Shown: positions 27,407 to 35,595 of the stretch, in pieces
Layout of the letters: every line of letters starts with the position of its first letter
Numbering within the stretch: the first letter of the stretch is position 1
NCBI GenBank assembly: GCA_021323945.1
Contig: JAJPKA010000020.1
Coordinates: 558,001 to 622,000, forward strand
DNA length: 64,000 nucleotides
DNA from: Pseudomonadota bacterium
GTDB taxonomy: Bacteria > Desulfobacterota > Binatia > Binatales > Binataceae
Reading direction: 5' to 3'
Position numbers and translations under genes: made by a program
Notes under the pieces: model-generated
Seen by the model: the letters and a program-made list of their open reading frames with translations, nothing else
What the model was told of the DNA's origin: nothing
Databases searched by the model: none

Positions 27407-28849
27407 TCAGTTCCCGGAGCGCCAATCCACGTGGTCGCGGACATAGGCGAACACCTCGTCAAGAATCTCGATGCCACGTTCAGCTTGAGCTTCAGTGATA
27501 ACCAACGGTGGATTGATTCGGATTCGCGGAAAGTAACCCATTATAAGCAGTCCGCGCCTCAAGGCCTCTTTGAAGATGATTTCCATGACTGCGCGGCTGA
27601 GCCCGCGGCGCGACGTCCGGTCTCGAACCAAGTCCAGACCCAACAGTAGTCCGCGTCCCCGGACATCGCCCACAAATTCATATTTTTCTTTGAGCTGTAG
27701 CATGCGGTTGAGGCAGATAGACCCGATTCGTTCGGCATTCTCAACCAGCTTCTCCTCGCGAATAGTGGTGATGGTCTGGGCGACTGCTACCGCCGCCAAG
27801 GGATTGCCGCCATAGCTCGATGACGAAGCGCTCGGTTTGGAAAAGGGCTCCGCATGGCTTATCTGCTCGCTCATCAGGACCGCGGAGACCGGAAATCCAG
27901 CACCCATGCCTTTGCCCACCGTCATGATCTCCACTTCGGTACCGCTGTGTTCCAAGCCCCACATCCGACCGGTCCGGCCAAAGCCTGTAATCATTTCATC
28001 CGCGATTAGAATCGCGTCAAATTCTTGAGCCAATGACTTGATTGCTGGCAGCCAATCGTCGGGCGGGATCACATTGCCGGCCGTACCCTGCATCGGCTCG
28101 GCAAGAATTGCCGCGATTGCGCCCGAGGAGGAGTTTTTAATTTGTTGACGGGCAAAGTCCACGCAGTATAGCCCACAAGCGGGATGCTCCAGCTTGAAGG
28201 GGCAGCGATAACAGTCGGCATAGGGTACGAGGTATTGCCCCCCGGCCCAAGGTCCGTAACCATGCTTCGACTCGTCACCGATGAGGCCCATTACTCCCCC
28301 GGTCTTGCCATGGAATCCACCCCAAAAGGCTACGACTTCGTATTTCTTCGTCACCGACCGTGCCAGACGCAATGCTGCTTCGACGGCTTCCGCGCCTCCA
28401 CTGTAGAAATGCGCGCGCTGAAGATTGCTAGGCGCTACTTCAATAAGTAAGCGCAAGGCCTCAGCGCGCTCGGTGGTGGCAAAAGTGCCAACCATCAGTT
28501 TCCCTGCCTGTCGCGCCAATGCATTCACAATCGCTGGATGAGCATGCCCAAGGCTCGCCACCCCGATTCCGGCGACGAAATCAAGATAAACGTTGCCGTC
28601 AAGATCGGTTAGTGTTGCACCCTCTCCATAATCGAATCCGAGACCGGCGAGCAAAGAAATACGCTGCCGTCCCGGAGCAATATATTGCTGCTCCAGCTCG
28701 AAAACCCGCTGGGACTTTGGCCCAGGCACTCGTCCAACCACATGGGGTAGTTTTGGCTCCGCGGCACGCTGTTTGCCCGAGGCATGCTGTGGAGTGCCGA
28801 GATTGCGAGAGTCGCCAGTCTTGTGGGTCTTTTCGGGGAACGACGCCAT
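27407..28849 (-). CDS. Class III PLP aminotransferase (GabT/ornithine aminotransferase type)
   Basis: A protein of about 480 residues. The start at ATG 28849 is chosen over TTG 28885; the first ~45 residues are polar and non-conserved. The core has LDFVAGIGVASLGHAHPAIV, YSGGAEAVEAALRLAR, AFWGGFHGKTGGVMGL, ADEMITGFGRTGRMWG and the PLP lysine in TVGKGMGAGFP (about residue 312). This is the fold of 4-aminobutyrate, ornithine and related omega-aminotransferases. An insertion with four cysteines (CYRCPFKLEHPACGLYC) may bind a metal, which is unusual. It sits in an operon with an ATP-grasp protein, an NTP transferase and two HAD phosphatases. Confidence 0.92.
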   Translation of the reverse strand: MASFPEKTHKTGDSRNLGTPQHASGKQRAAEPKLPHVVGRVPGPKSQRVFELEQQYIAPGRQRISLLAGLGFDYGEGATLTDLDGNVYLDFVAGIGVASLGHAHPAIVNALARQAGKLMVGTFATTERAEALRLLIEVAPSNLQRAHFYSGGAEAVEAALRLARSVTKKYEVVAFWGGFHGKTGGVMGLIGDESKHGYGPWAGGQYLVPYADCYRCPFKLEHPACGLYCVDFARQQIKNSSSGAIAAILAEPMQGTAGNVIPPDDWLPAIKSLAQEFDAILIADEMITGFGRTGRMWGLEHSGTEVEIMTVGKGMGAGFPVSAVLMSEQISHAEPFSKPSASSSSYGGNPLAAVAVAQTITTIREEKLVENAERIGSICLNRMLQLKEKYEFVGDVRGRGLLLGLDLVRDRTSRRGLSRAVMEIIFKEALRRGLLIMGYFPRIRINPPLVITEAQAERGIEILDEVFAYVRDHVDWRSGN

Positions 28850-28928
28850 CGCGTTAGCTCTGTCGCGGCTCGCGATGGAAGTCAAGTGGGTTTAGCGGCG
28901 CAACCAGCACCGCACCGGCGCCTTCCTG

Positions 28929-29774
28929 CTACGAGAAGACAGCGCTGCGGGTGAACGAGTGACGCTTCACCAGCCGCAGGCATTGGCGGGCGATAGCGCT
29001 CGCGGCAGCCGAGCGCACCGGGGCGAAGCTCGGCCAGTCATTGAAATCAATGATGTGGCATGAACCTGCGCTGACAATTGCGTCGCCGCCCCAAACTTCA
29101 AGTCCGAGCGCGGCTGCAGCCGCCTGGGCGGCACGCTTCAGGGAGAGCTCTATCGCGTCGTCCAGCGGTGTGCCATCAGAGGGGATGGCCGAGAAGAACC
29201 CGTCAGAAACTCCATAGAACTTGATGAGTGTGCCACGGATCTCCTGCTGTACGTATGCCAGACTGATGCCTCGGCGAGCGAAACCAGCCAGCGCCTGTTC
29301 GAGCTGGTGCAATCCCTCGACGCGGCGAACATCGTCCGACCCCAACGCGTGAAGGTCGCCACGCTTGACGAACATAGGAGCGGACAAGTCTAAAACTCGC
29401 AACTTTTTCAGATCCAACGGCAGCGAGGTGCTAATTAATGCGCCGTCTGGAATCGGGATGCCTGCCCGCATCAGGCCGGCACCCAGCAGGTCGCGATAGC
29501 AATTTCGGATCGCCAGCGCCGAATTAACCGTAATAGCACCCCGCTCGTTCATCGCGGCCAGACGGCTTAGGGCGGGAGCACCCTGGCACATAGCAACCAC
29601 CAGCGCGACATCATCGAGCGACTCGCGAGAGAAGCGCTCGGCGGTTATGGCCTCAGTGTGCGCTCCTGCATCTCGCAGCAGCATCAAGACCTGATTGAGA
29701 ATTGCTGCGTCAGCCTCGATTTTGCCAGGCGAAAATTCAGGCTCGCGGTAAACTCCTACTACTCGGAAACTCAT
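28929..29774 (-). CDS. ATP-grasp-like protein
   Basis: A 281-residue protein with the ATP-grasp pattern. After an N-terminal pre-ATP-grasp region come NSALAIRNCYRDLLGAGL and PMFVKRGDLHALGSDDVRR (about residues 133-151, the first ATP-binding strand with Lys). Next is AYVQQEIRGTLIKFYGVSDG (about 173-192), and the metal-binding end is HIIDFNDWPSF (about 244-254), where the D-x-N pair stands for the E-x-N of the family. Such enzymes ligate a carboxylate to an amine or phosphorylate an alcohol. GGAG eight bases before the ATG fixes the start. It lies between the NTP transferase and the aminotransferase. Confidence 0.75.
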   Translation of the reverse strand: MSFRVVGVYREPEFSPGKIEADAAILNQVLMLLRDAGAHTEAITAERFSRESLDDVALVVAMCQGAPALSRLAAMNERGAITVNSALAIRNCYRDLLGAGLMRAGIPIPDGALISTSLPLDLKKLRVLDLSAPMFVKRGDLHALGSDDVRRVEGLHQLEQALAGFARRGISLAYVQQEIRGTLIKFYGVSDGFFSAIPSDGTPLDDAIELSLKRAAQAAAAALGLEVWGGDAIVSAGSCHIIDFNDWPSFAPVRSAAASAIARQCLRLVKRHSFTRSAVFS

Positions 29775-29828
29775 CGGAAGTCTCCGGAAATGGTGCTCTC
29801 ACACCAGCCGCTTGAGCGCAATCCAAGG

Positions 29829-30551
29829 CTAAGGTGATTCGCGGGCAATCATTTCCCTCGCGTCGCGCAGGTCTCCCGCATTATCGACATCAATCGCCCC
29901 AGCGAGCTCCAGCGCGGCGAATCTGAAGCCCTTGTCGACCAACATCGCAAAAAAACGTCGCATGGCTCCGAGTCCGCGCTGTCGCGCCTCGCTGGCGCAG
30001 AGAAAAATTTGAGCCGAAAGTAAATAAACCCCCGCGGTTACCAGAGGTGACTCTCTATCCCCAAGGCCGATGATCAAACCATCGTCGCCAACCCTGACGA
30101 ACAATGGATCCGCATCACCCCGCCATTTTACCACACCCAAGATGCCGTCTAATCGAGCCCCCAGGTTATCCGCCATTTTGGTCGCTTTTGCGACAAAACT
30201 TTGAAACTCCGAGCCGTAGAGGACCGTGTCGACAGTCATTAAAACGAAGTTTCCTCGATTGATACGCTGACCCAGCCTCAATAGAGATTCCAGCGAGTTA
30301 GGGGTGTCGGCGATGACCAGTTCGACTCCAGTCGGCAGACGAACCTCGCGCACACGCATCAGATGTCCAGTCTCTGAATTGACAATGACATGAATCGGAG
30401 CAGCTCCGACACTCTTCAAGAGGTTGATTTGTCGTATCAGCAGCGGCTGGCCGCCCAGCTCGACGAGCGCTTTGGGAAGTCCTCCCGTCGCGTCGCGAAG
30501 TCGCAGTCCTTGGCCGGCTGCGACAATGGCCCCGGTTAGTCGGCGATCCAT
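29829..30551 (-). CDS. Nucleotidyltransferase (sugar-phosphate or MobA-like NTP transferase)
   Basis: A 240-residue GT-A-type NTP transferase. The start contains GAIVAAGQGLRLRD (about residues 7-20), LPKALVELGGQPLLIRQI (about 25-42), and the metal-site region LMTVDTVLYGSEF (about 103-115). This resembles sugar-phosphate, inositol-phosphate or phosphocholine cytidylyltransferases more than MobA. It overlaps the upstream HAD gene by 16 bp, which indicates a coupled pair of the type in which a kinase or phosphatase and an activating NTP transferase act in sequence. The nucleotide and sugar are not predictable. Confidence 0.85.
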   Translation of the reverse strand: MDRRLTGAIVAAGQGLRLRDATGGLPKALVELGGQPLLIRQINLLKSVGAAPIHVIVNSETGHLMRVREVRLPTGVELVIADTPNSLESLLRLGQRINRGNFVLMTVDTVLYGSEFQSFVAKATKMADNLGARLDGILGVVKWRGDADPLFVRVGDDGLIIGLGDRESPLVTAGVYLLSAQIFLCASEARQRGLGAMRRFFAMLVDKGFRFAALELAGAIDVDNAGDLRDAREMIARESP

Positions 30552-31261
30552 TGCAAGTCGGTTAACTCTTCGAGACTGTCAATAGTAACATCGACGAGTT
30601 CTGCTGGAGGCTGATATCCGTGGGTCTCGCGATGTCTTAGCCAAATTGTCTTCATCCCCATCTTTCGTGCCGGGGCGCAATCTTTGGTGAGCGAATCACC
30701 CACCATCACGGCACGCCGCGCCTCCACTCCCAGCGAGGAAAGTGATGCCGCGAAGATCCGGGGATCAGGCTTGTGAAAACCCAGCAACCCAGAGTCTGTA
30801 ATAACGCTTATTAGCGGACTGAGACCTGCATCGGCAACGATGCGATGAAGATTGCCATAGAAGTTGGAAACGATGGCAATCCTGAAGGAGCATGACAAGG
30901 CCGCCAGCAGAAGTCGCGTCTTGCCAAGGCCAATAACCGACTCAGCTACGAAAGAGTCGCAGATTTGACGTCTTAGTCGATCGAGCGCATTTTCGCTGGC
31001 TGGTAATTGCTGTCGGAACTTATGCGCAAACTGAAGGACCTGGAACTGGGCGTTGACCAGAAAGGCCACCAATTGGGAAAGATTAAAATCGCGAAGGCTC
31101 GCGCTGTTGCCATAAGCTCTTCGGGTCGCAAATGTGAAGGCGGGTTCGAGATCAGCCCGGTCCAACTCGAGACCAGCTGCCTGATAGTGGGTTGTAAAAC
31201 GGTCGAGCCAATGCCGGGGAAAGTCCAGTGTGCCACCAAAATCGAACAGGATTGCCCTCAT
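30536..31261 (-). CDS. HAD-superfamily hydrolase
   Basis: A 241-residue HAD protein with a C1 cap. ATG 31261 has GGGGGT upstream. Motif I is ILFDFGGTLD (about residues 4-13), in which the second Asp of DxDGT is replaced by Gly. Motif II is likely AIVSNFYGNL (about 120-129), and motif IV is MVGDSLTKDCAPARKMG (about 180-196). The FDFGGTL variant is common in HAD proteins of unknown substrate. It is the first gene of the likely six-gene minus-strand operon and overlaps the NTP transferase by 16 bp. Confidence 0.85.
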   Translation of the reverse strand: MRAILFDFGGTLDFPRHWLDRFTTHYQAAGLELDRADLEPAFTFATRRAYGNSASLRDFNLSQLVAFLVNAQFQVLQFAHKFRQQLPASENALDRLRRQICDSFVAESVIGLGKTRLLLAALSCSFRIAIVSNFYGNLHRIVADAGLSPLISVITDSGLLGFHKPDPRIFAASLSSLGVEARRAVMVGDSLTKDCAPARKMGMKTIWLRHRETHGYQPPAELVDVTIDSLEELTDLQWIAD

Positions 31262-31378
31262 TGCTACCCCCAAGCATATCAGCGTCCGTCATTGAGCTAC
31301 AGGCAAGGCTGACATCCAGTCGAGCTATTCAGCCGCTGGCATTGGACCGGCGACCGCCCGAGCGCTAAAAATAGGCGC

Positions 31379-32251
31379 ATGCCACTCGACTCGTCGTTAG
31401 TCGGAAAAAAAATCGATTCTGTAGCGAACGAGATTGACGCCCGATGGACGATGGCCTACGCGGCCGCGCTACAAGACTATCAGCCGTGCTATCTCGATAC
31501 ACGACGTCCCGGGGGTGTCATTGCTCACCCGATGTTCGCAGTCTGTTTCGAATGGCCGGCCGCCAGTTCGATTCGTCATAGGGCGCGTGCGAGTTTGACG
31601 CAAAGCGAGGGGGTGCGTGGTGTTCACGCCACCCATCACACTTTAATTCACCGCCTGATCCATCCACCCGAACGTCTGTTGACGAGCGCCGAGGTGATCG
31701 GGATCGAGCGGCGTAAGCCCGGCGCCTACGAAGTGGCAAAATTCGAGACTATAGACACCCATGGAGCGCCGGTCTGTACTACATACTACGGCACCTTGTA
31801 CCGAGAGGTCGACGTAAAGGGCCCGGATCGACCCGCTGAATTGCCTCCCGTACCTGTTCGCAATGAGAGCGCCGCCGTGCGCAGAGAACTGCAGATCGAG
31901 ATAAGTGCTGGTGCCGCCCACATTTATACCGAGTGTGCACGGATCTGGAATCCGATTCATACCGATATCGCTGTCGCTACCAAAGCCGGGCTACCTGGAT
32001 TGATTCTTCATGGGACAGCGACCCTGGCGATGGCGGTCTCGCGGATTCTCGAAGCGGAGGCCATCGACGACCCCGCGCGGGTGGCTCAGATCTACGCGCG
32101 GTTCGGTGCGATGGTCTTCATGCCGTCGCACGCCGTGGTCCGCGTCCAAAGCCGCGAAGGATTGGCGGAAGGAGAGGCACTATTCTTTGAGGTCATCAGC
32201 GCCGAGGGGGGTCGTGCAATTCGCGACGGCGTGTTGATGTTACGTAGTTAG
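31379..32251 (+). CDS. MaoC-like double hot-dog dehydratase, first copy
   Basis: A 290-residue protein built from two hot-dog halves. The N-terminal half has RWTMAYAAALQDYQPCYLDT and VIAHPMFAVCF (about residues 44-54). The C-terminal half holds the hydratase region WNPIHTDIAVATKAGLPGLI (about residues 191-210) and LHGTAT. The His of NPIH remains, but the Asp of the canonical hydratase-2 motif (GDxNPxH) reads Ile here. R-specific enoyl-CoA hydratases and related FAS1-type dehydratases use this fold. It is 118 bp downstream of the divergent operon and about 200 bp before a paralogue. Confidence 0.85.
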   Translation: MPLDSSLVGKKIDSVANEIDARWTMAYAAALQDYQPCYLDTRRPGGVIAHPMFAVCFEWPAASSIRHRARASLTQSEGVRGVHATHHTLIHRLIHPPERLLTSAEVIGIERRKPGAYEVAKFETIDTHGAPVCTTYYGTLYREVDVKGPDRPAELPPVPVRNESAAVRRELQIEISAGAAHIYTECARIWNPIHTDIAVATKAGLPGLILHGTATLAMAVSRILEAEAIDDPARVAQIYARFGAMVFMPSHAVVRVQSREGLAEGEALFFEVISAEGGRAIRDGVLMLRS

Positions 32252-32458
32252 GAGAATCGGCCCGCGGCCGGGCTAATCACCAATTTGTCAATTAGACCGG
32301 CCAGCCATCGCCGGCCGCGAGCGGCTGCTCAGGAAAAGCGCAATGAAAGCTAGCTTGTAGGCAAGGCCAAGCGGCACTTTAGTTGATTCGGAAATTAGCC
32401 GATTCAGCTCTCAGATCCAGCGGCTCCTTCAGAACTACCTCCTGAGGAGAATTTAACG

Positions 32459-33346
32459 ATGCCGTTCGATTCGAGCCTCATCGGAACCGCAGTGGGGCCC
32501 TTCGAGGAGGAAGTCGACCCAGGCTGGACCATGGCGTATGCGGCTGGCATCGGCGATCTGAGTCCGGCATACGTCGACTCGCTCAGATCTGGTGCGTTGG
32601 TCGCACATCCCCTGTTTGCGGTTTGCTTGGTACGCAAAGCCATGGCTGAGTTAGATCGGCGACTGCGTGATTCCGGACTTCGCCCGGAGGAGGCAGTACG
32701 GCGCGTCCATGCCACGCACGACATGACCGTGCATCGTCTCGTGCGCCCTCCGACGCGCGTGTGGGTCCAGGCGACGCTCATCGCCGCTGAGCCGAAGGCA
32801 CCAGGCACGTATGCGGTGACGCGTTATGAAGTCTGTGCCAGCAACGACGAACGGCTAGCGACGATTTATTGGGGCCAGATTTATCGGCGAGTGGAACTGG
32901 TTGGAGGTGTTAGCCGGACGGCTGATCCGAACGCCATCCCTCGGCCGACCCGATGGGATGGTCATCCCCGCGCCGAGTTCGGGATTTCGATCGCTGGTGG
33001 CCTGGCGCAGGTTTACGCGGCCTGTTCACGCCAGCTGAACGCGGTCAACATTCACACCGATACGAGTGTTGCCAAGCAGGCTGAGCTGCCGGCTCCAATC
33101 CTGATGGGGACGGCGACCGCCGCCCTGAGCATTTCCAAGATAATAACCGCTGAAGCGGGTGGTGATCCCCGGCGCGTCTTTCGCATTTACGCGAGGTTCG
33201 GCGCAATGGTAGCGATGCCCTCGGAAATAACCCTGCGAATCATAAGCCGTGAGCGAAGCGATGGAGGCAGCGTGCTATTCTTCGAAACCCTGAGCGCCGA
33301 CGGCGGCCGGGCAATCCGTGACGGTGTAGTATGGCTGCGAAGCTGA
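32459..33346 (+). CDS. MaoC-like double hot-dog dehydratase, second copy
   Basis: A 295-residue paralogue of the preceding gene, with the same order of blocks: GWTMAYAAGIGDLSPAYVDS, LVAHPLFAVCL and a C-terminal FGAMVAMPSEITL ending in SADGGRAIRDGVVWLRS. The catalytic region has drifted: NPIHTD of copy one is NAVNIHTD here, and HGTAT is MGTAT. It may be a non-catalytic or differently specific partner, as in heteromeric hydratases. GAGGAG twelve bases before the ATG serves as ribosome-binding site. It lies 73 bp before a class III alcohol dehydrogenase. Confidence 0.82.
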   Translation: MPFDSSLIGTAVGPFEEEVDPGWTMAYAAGIGDLSPAYVDSLRSGALVAHPLFAVCLVRKAMAELDRRLRDSGLRPEEAVRRVHATHDMTVHRLVRPPTRVWVQATLIAAEPKAPGTYAVTRYEVCASNDERLATIYWGQIYRRVELVGGVSRTADPNAIPRPTRWDGHPRAEFGISIAGGLAQVYAACSRQLNAVNIHTDTSVAKQAELPAPILMGTATAALSISKIITAEAGGDPRRVFRIYARFGAMVAMPSEITLRIISRERSDGGSVLFFETLSADGGRAIRDGVVWLRS

Positions 33347-33419
33347 GCCAGCGTGAGGGATGTGGTTCAAGTAACGACCAACTCATTGCGGGAGATGGCA
33401 GATAAAAAGGCGGTTAACA

Positions 33420-34529
33420 ATGAAGGTCCGTGCAGCAGTTGCGAATCAACCCAATAGTCCCTTGGAAGTCACTGAAATTGACCTCGCTGGTCCCAAGCGA
33501 GGCGAAGTAATGGTTGAAATCAAGGCCACTGGTGTCTGTCATACCGACGCCTACACCCTTTCAGGCCGTGACCCCGAAGGGATATTTCCGTGCATAATGG
33601 GTCACGAGGGCGCCGGGATCGTCGTCGAAACCGGTCCGGGTGTCACGTCGGTCGCAGTTGGCGACCATGTGATCCCCCTGTACATTCCGGAGTGCCGCCA
33701 GTGTCCCGCATGCGTTTCGGGCCGCACCAATCTGTGTACGGCGATTCGCGAAACGCAGGGTCGCGGTGTGATGCCCGACGGCACCAGCCGATTTTCGCGC
33801 AACGGCAAAATGATCGCACATTATATGGGCACGTCCACCTTTGCCAACTTTACGGTCTTACCCGAGATCGCTGTGGCAAAAATTCGCGAGGACGCGCCCT
33901 TCGATAAGGTTTGTTACATTGGCTGTGGGGTGACTACCGGAATCGGCGCGGTCATCAACACAGCCAAAGTTCAGGTTGGCGACCGCGTGGTGGTGTTCGG
34001 GCTCGGTGGCATCGGGCTCAACGTCATCCAGGGAGCGCGACTCGCCGGGGCGTCAATGATAGTGGGCATTGATTTGAATCCAGCGCGGCGCTCTATCGCT
34101 GAAAAATTCGGGATGACTCATTTCATCAATCCTGCGGAAGTGGGCAGTGACCTGGTGCCCTATATTGTGGACTTGACCAAAGGCGGCGCCGATTTTTCTT
34201 TCGAATGCGTTGGTAATGTCAAACTGATGCGCCAGGCGCTGGAATGTTGCCAGCGCGGGTGGGGCACATGCGTGATTATCGGAGTGGCCGGGGCCGGCGA
34301 GGAGATCTGCACCCGACCCTTTCAGCTTATAACCGGGCGCACCTGGAAGGGTACGGCATTTGGCGGTGCGAAAGGTCGCCGCGATGTGCCCAAAATAGTG
34401 GATTGGTACATGCAAGGCCGCATCAACATCGACGACCTGATCACCCATCGAATGCCTCTAGACCGGATCAATGACGCTTTTGATCTGATGCATCGAGGTG
34501 AGTCGATTCGGAGTGTAGTAATTTATTAA
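33420..34529 (+). CDS. Zinc-dependent class III alcohol dehydrogenase (FrmA-like)
   Basis: A 369-residue medium-chain dehydrogenase. Catalytic zinc ligands are in [12 protein letters not shown] (Cys near residue 39) and MGHEGAG (His near 61). The structural zinc site is [15 protein letters not shown] (C-x2-C-x2-C-x7-C, about residues 91-105), and the NAD motif is [20 protein letters not shown] (about 191-210), followed by [11 protein letters not shown]. This group includes S-(hydroxymethyl)glutathione dehydrogenase and mycothiol-dependent relatives, which oxidise formaldehyde adducts and long-chain primary alcohols. No glutathione or formaldehyde gene is adjacent. It follows the two MaoC genes on the same strand and may act on the same substrates. 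Confidence 0.93.
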   Translation: MKVRAAVANQPNSPLEVTEIDLAGPKRGEVMVEIKATGVCHTDAYTLSGRDPEGIFPCIMGHEGAGIVVETGPGVTSVAVGDHVIPLYIPECRQCPACVSGRTNLCTAIRETQGRGVMPDGTSRFSRNGKMIAHYMGTSTFANFTVLPEIAVAKIREDAPFDKVCYIGCGVTTGIGAVINTAKVQVGDRVVVFGLGGIGLNVIQGARLAGASMIVGIDLNPARRSIAEKFGMTHFINPAEVGSDLVPYIVDLTKGGADFSFECVGNVKLMRQALECCQRGWGTCVIIGVAGAGEEICTRPFQLITGRTWKGTAFGGAKGRRDVPKIVDWYMQGRINIDDLITHRMPLDRINDAFDLMHRGESIRSVVIY

Positions 34530-34585
34530 TCAATGAGCCGCCAGCTATCTTGGCTTGCCAGTTCCTGCTCGCCCATCAAGCATTC

Positions 34586-34641
34586 GAGCGGTGCGTTGCC
34601 AGTGTTCCTGGACCGGCAAGGAACCGGGCGTCGCACCGCTC
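34586..34641. repeat. Intergenic inverted repeat with perfect 10 bp arms
   Basis: GAGCGGTGCG at 34586-34595 is exactly repeated in inverse at 34632-34641. A second pair, TTGCC at 34596-34600 and GGCAA at 34614-34618, is nested inside. The element lies between the convergent alcohol dehydrogenase and a small membrane-protein gene. There is no T-run on either side, so it does not look like a standard intrinsic terminator. Confidence 0.6.
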
Positions 34642-34652
34642 AATCATAGTCA

Positions 34653-34838
34653 CTACTTCATTACAATTCGATCGCCATTGTGTTGTTGAAGTTCAACGGT
34701 GCTGACTGTGTCAGGGCTGGAACGCTGGATGGTGTCGGGTTCATGCCAGCTGTTCTGATAGTCCCGTTGAACAAAAAGTATTGCGATCATAATCGATATT
34801 GCGGCTAGCAAAGCTGCCGCATTCCCTAAAACTTTCAT
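34653..34838 (-). CDS. Small single-pass membrane protein, 61 residues
   Basis: A short unrecognised protein. AGGAGATT lies about five to ten bases before ATG 34838, which is strong support for translation. Residues 5-24 (GNAAALLAAISIMIAILFVQ) form a single transmembrane or signal-anchor helix. The remaining ~37 residues (SWHEPDTIQRSSP and so on) are polar and probably periplasmic. It follows a small secreted-protein gene 56 bp upstream on the same strand and the pair may act together. Confidence 0.65.
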   Translation of the reverse strand: MKVLGNAAALLAAISIMIAILFVQRDYQNSWHEPDTIQRSSPDTVSTVELQQHNGDRIVMK

Positions 34839-34894
34839 TACTAATCTCCTGCTCAGGTCCTTCCGTCTCGACCCGCGAATATCCCGAACGCAGT

Positions 34895-35215
34895 TCAAGG
34901 CGCAGTGGCTGGCGCAAAGCTGGCGCCAATTGCGTTCCCGTAACGGCCCATGACACAGCTCTCGGGATCGCCGACCACATCATGCTGGGAATAGATTTCA
35001 GAACCTTTGCAGTTCTGCTGAGGCCTTCGCTGTGAATCGATCCCACGTGCGATCGGGTTCAATAAATTGAGCAACTTGCCGTAATCCCTATCCGCGGCCA
35101 CGATCTGCGCATTGTTGGCTGTGCTCTGGTCAGTATTCGCGGACCAGGCGCGGGCGTGGGCGCCGAACAAAAGTGCCGGCGCCAGGATAACGGCTGCTTT
35201 TTTTGAGACATGCAT
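34895..35215 (-). CDS. Small secreted hypothetical protein
   Basis: A 106-residue protein with a good Sec signal peptide (KKAAVILAPALLFGAHARAW, cleavage near AHARA) and a strong AAAGGAG eight bases before ATG 35215. The mature part is rich in Asn, Asp and Gln and has two cysteines (NCKG and SCVMGRYG, about residues 68 and 85) that could form a disulfide. The segment LLNPIARGIDSQRRP resembles no recognised family. It is followed by a 61-residue membrane protein on the same strand. Confidence 0.65.
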   Translation of the reverse strand: MHVSKKAAVILAPALLFGAHARAWSANTDQSTANNAQIVAADRDYGKLLNLLNPIARGIDSQRRPQQNCKGSEIYSQHDVVGDPESCVMGRYGNAIGASFAPATAP

Positions 35216-35595
35216 GGCGTCCACTCCTTTCCGAACCTCGATTGAGCCAAGCTCGGATTAGGCTTGGAGCGAGCACCGTGCCAGCCGCTGATGATGGCCT
35301 CTGCGACGCGCGATTGAAGCTGCGCAGCTTTGTCGGAACAGCGCGCGCCTTGATTTTTCAGCCACTTGCACCAGGGGAGCGCCCAAAAGGCGCGATGAGA
35401 GAGCGTGGTTGCTCAATTTCAATAGATTAATCGCATACGCAGGATTGCGAAAGCGGGGTGCTCAATTCGCGAAACGCGAGAATCAGCATTGTTCCGGCGC
35501 AAAGCAGACATGCTTCTCGCGAGAAAATGGCTATGATCGGGGCAAGCGAAGAGCTAATCTCGGTGCAGTTCGACGACCCAGGAGCATCGCAGGCG
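35216..35595. other. Intergenic region upstream of the PPOX gene
   Basis: This 380 bp stretch separates divergent genes and should hold both promoters. The frame of the downstream gene is open for a further 46 codons, but the extra residues are not family-like. A short inverted pair (TTCGCG and CGCGAGAA) lies near 35466-35480. No other feature is recognised. Confidence 0.45.
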
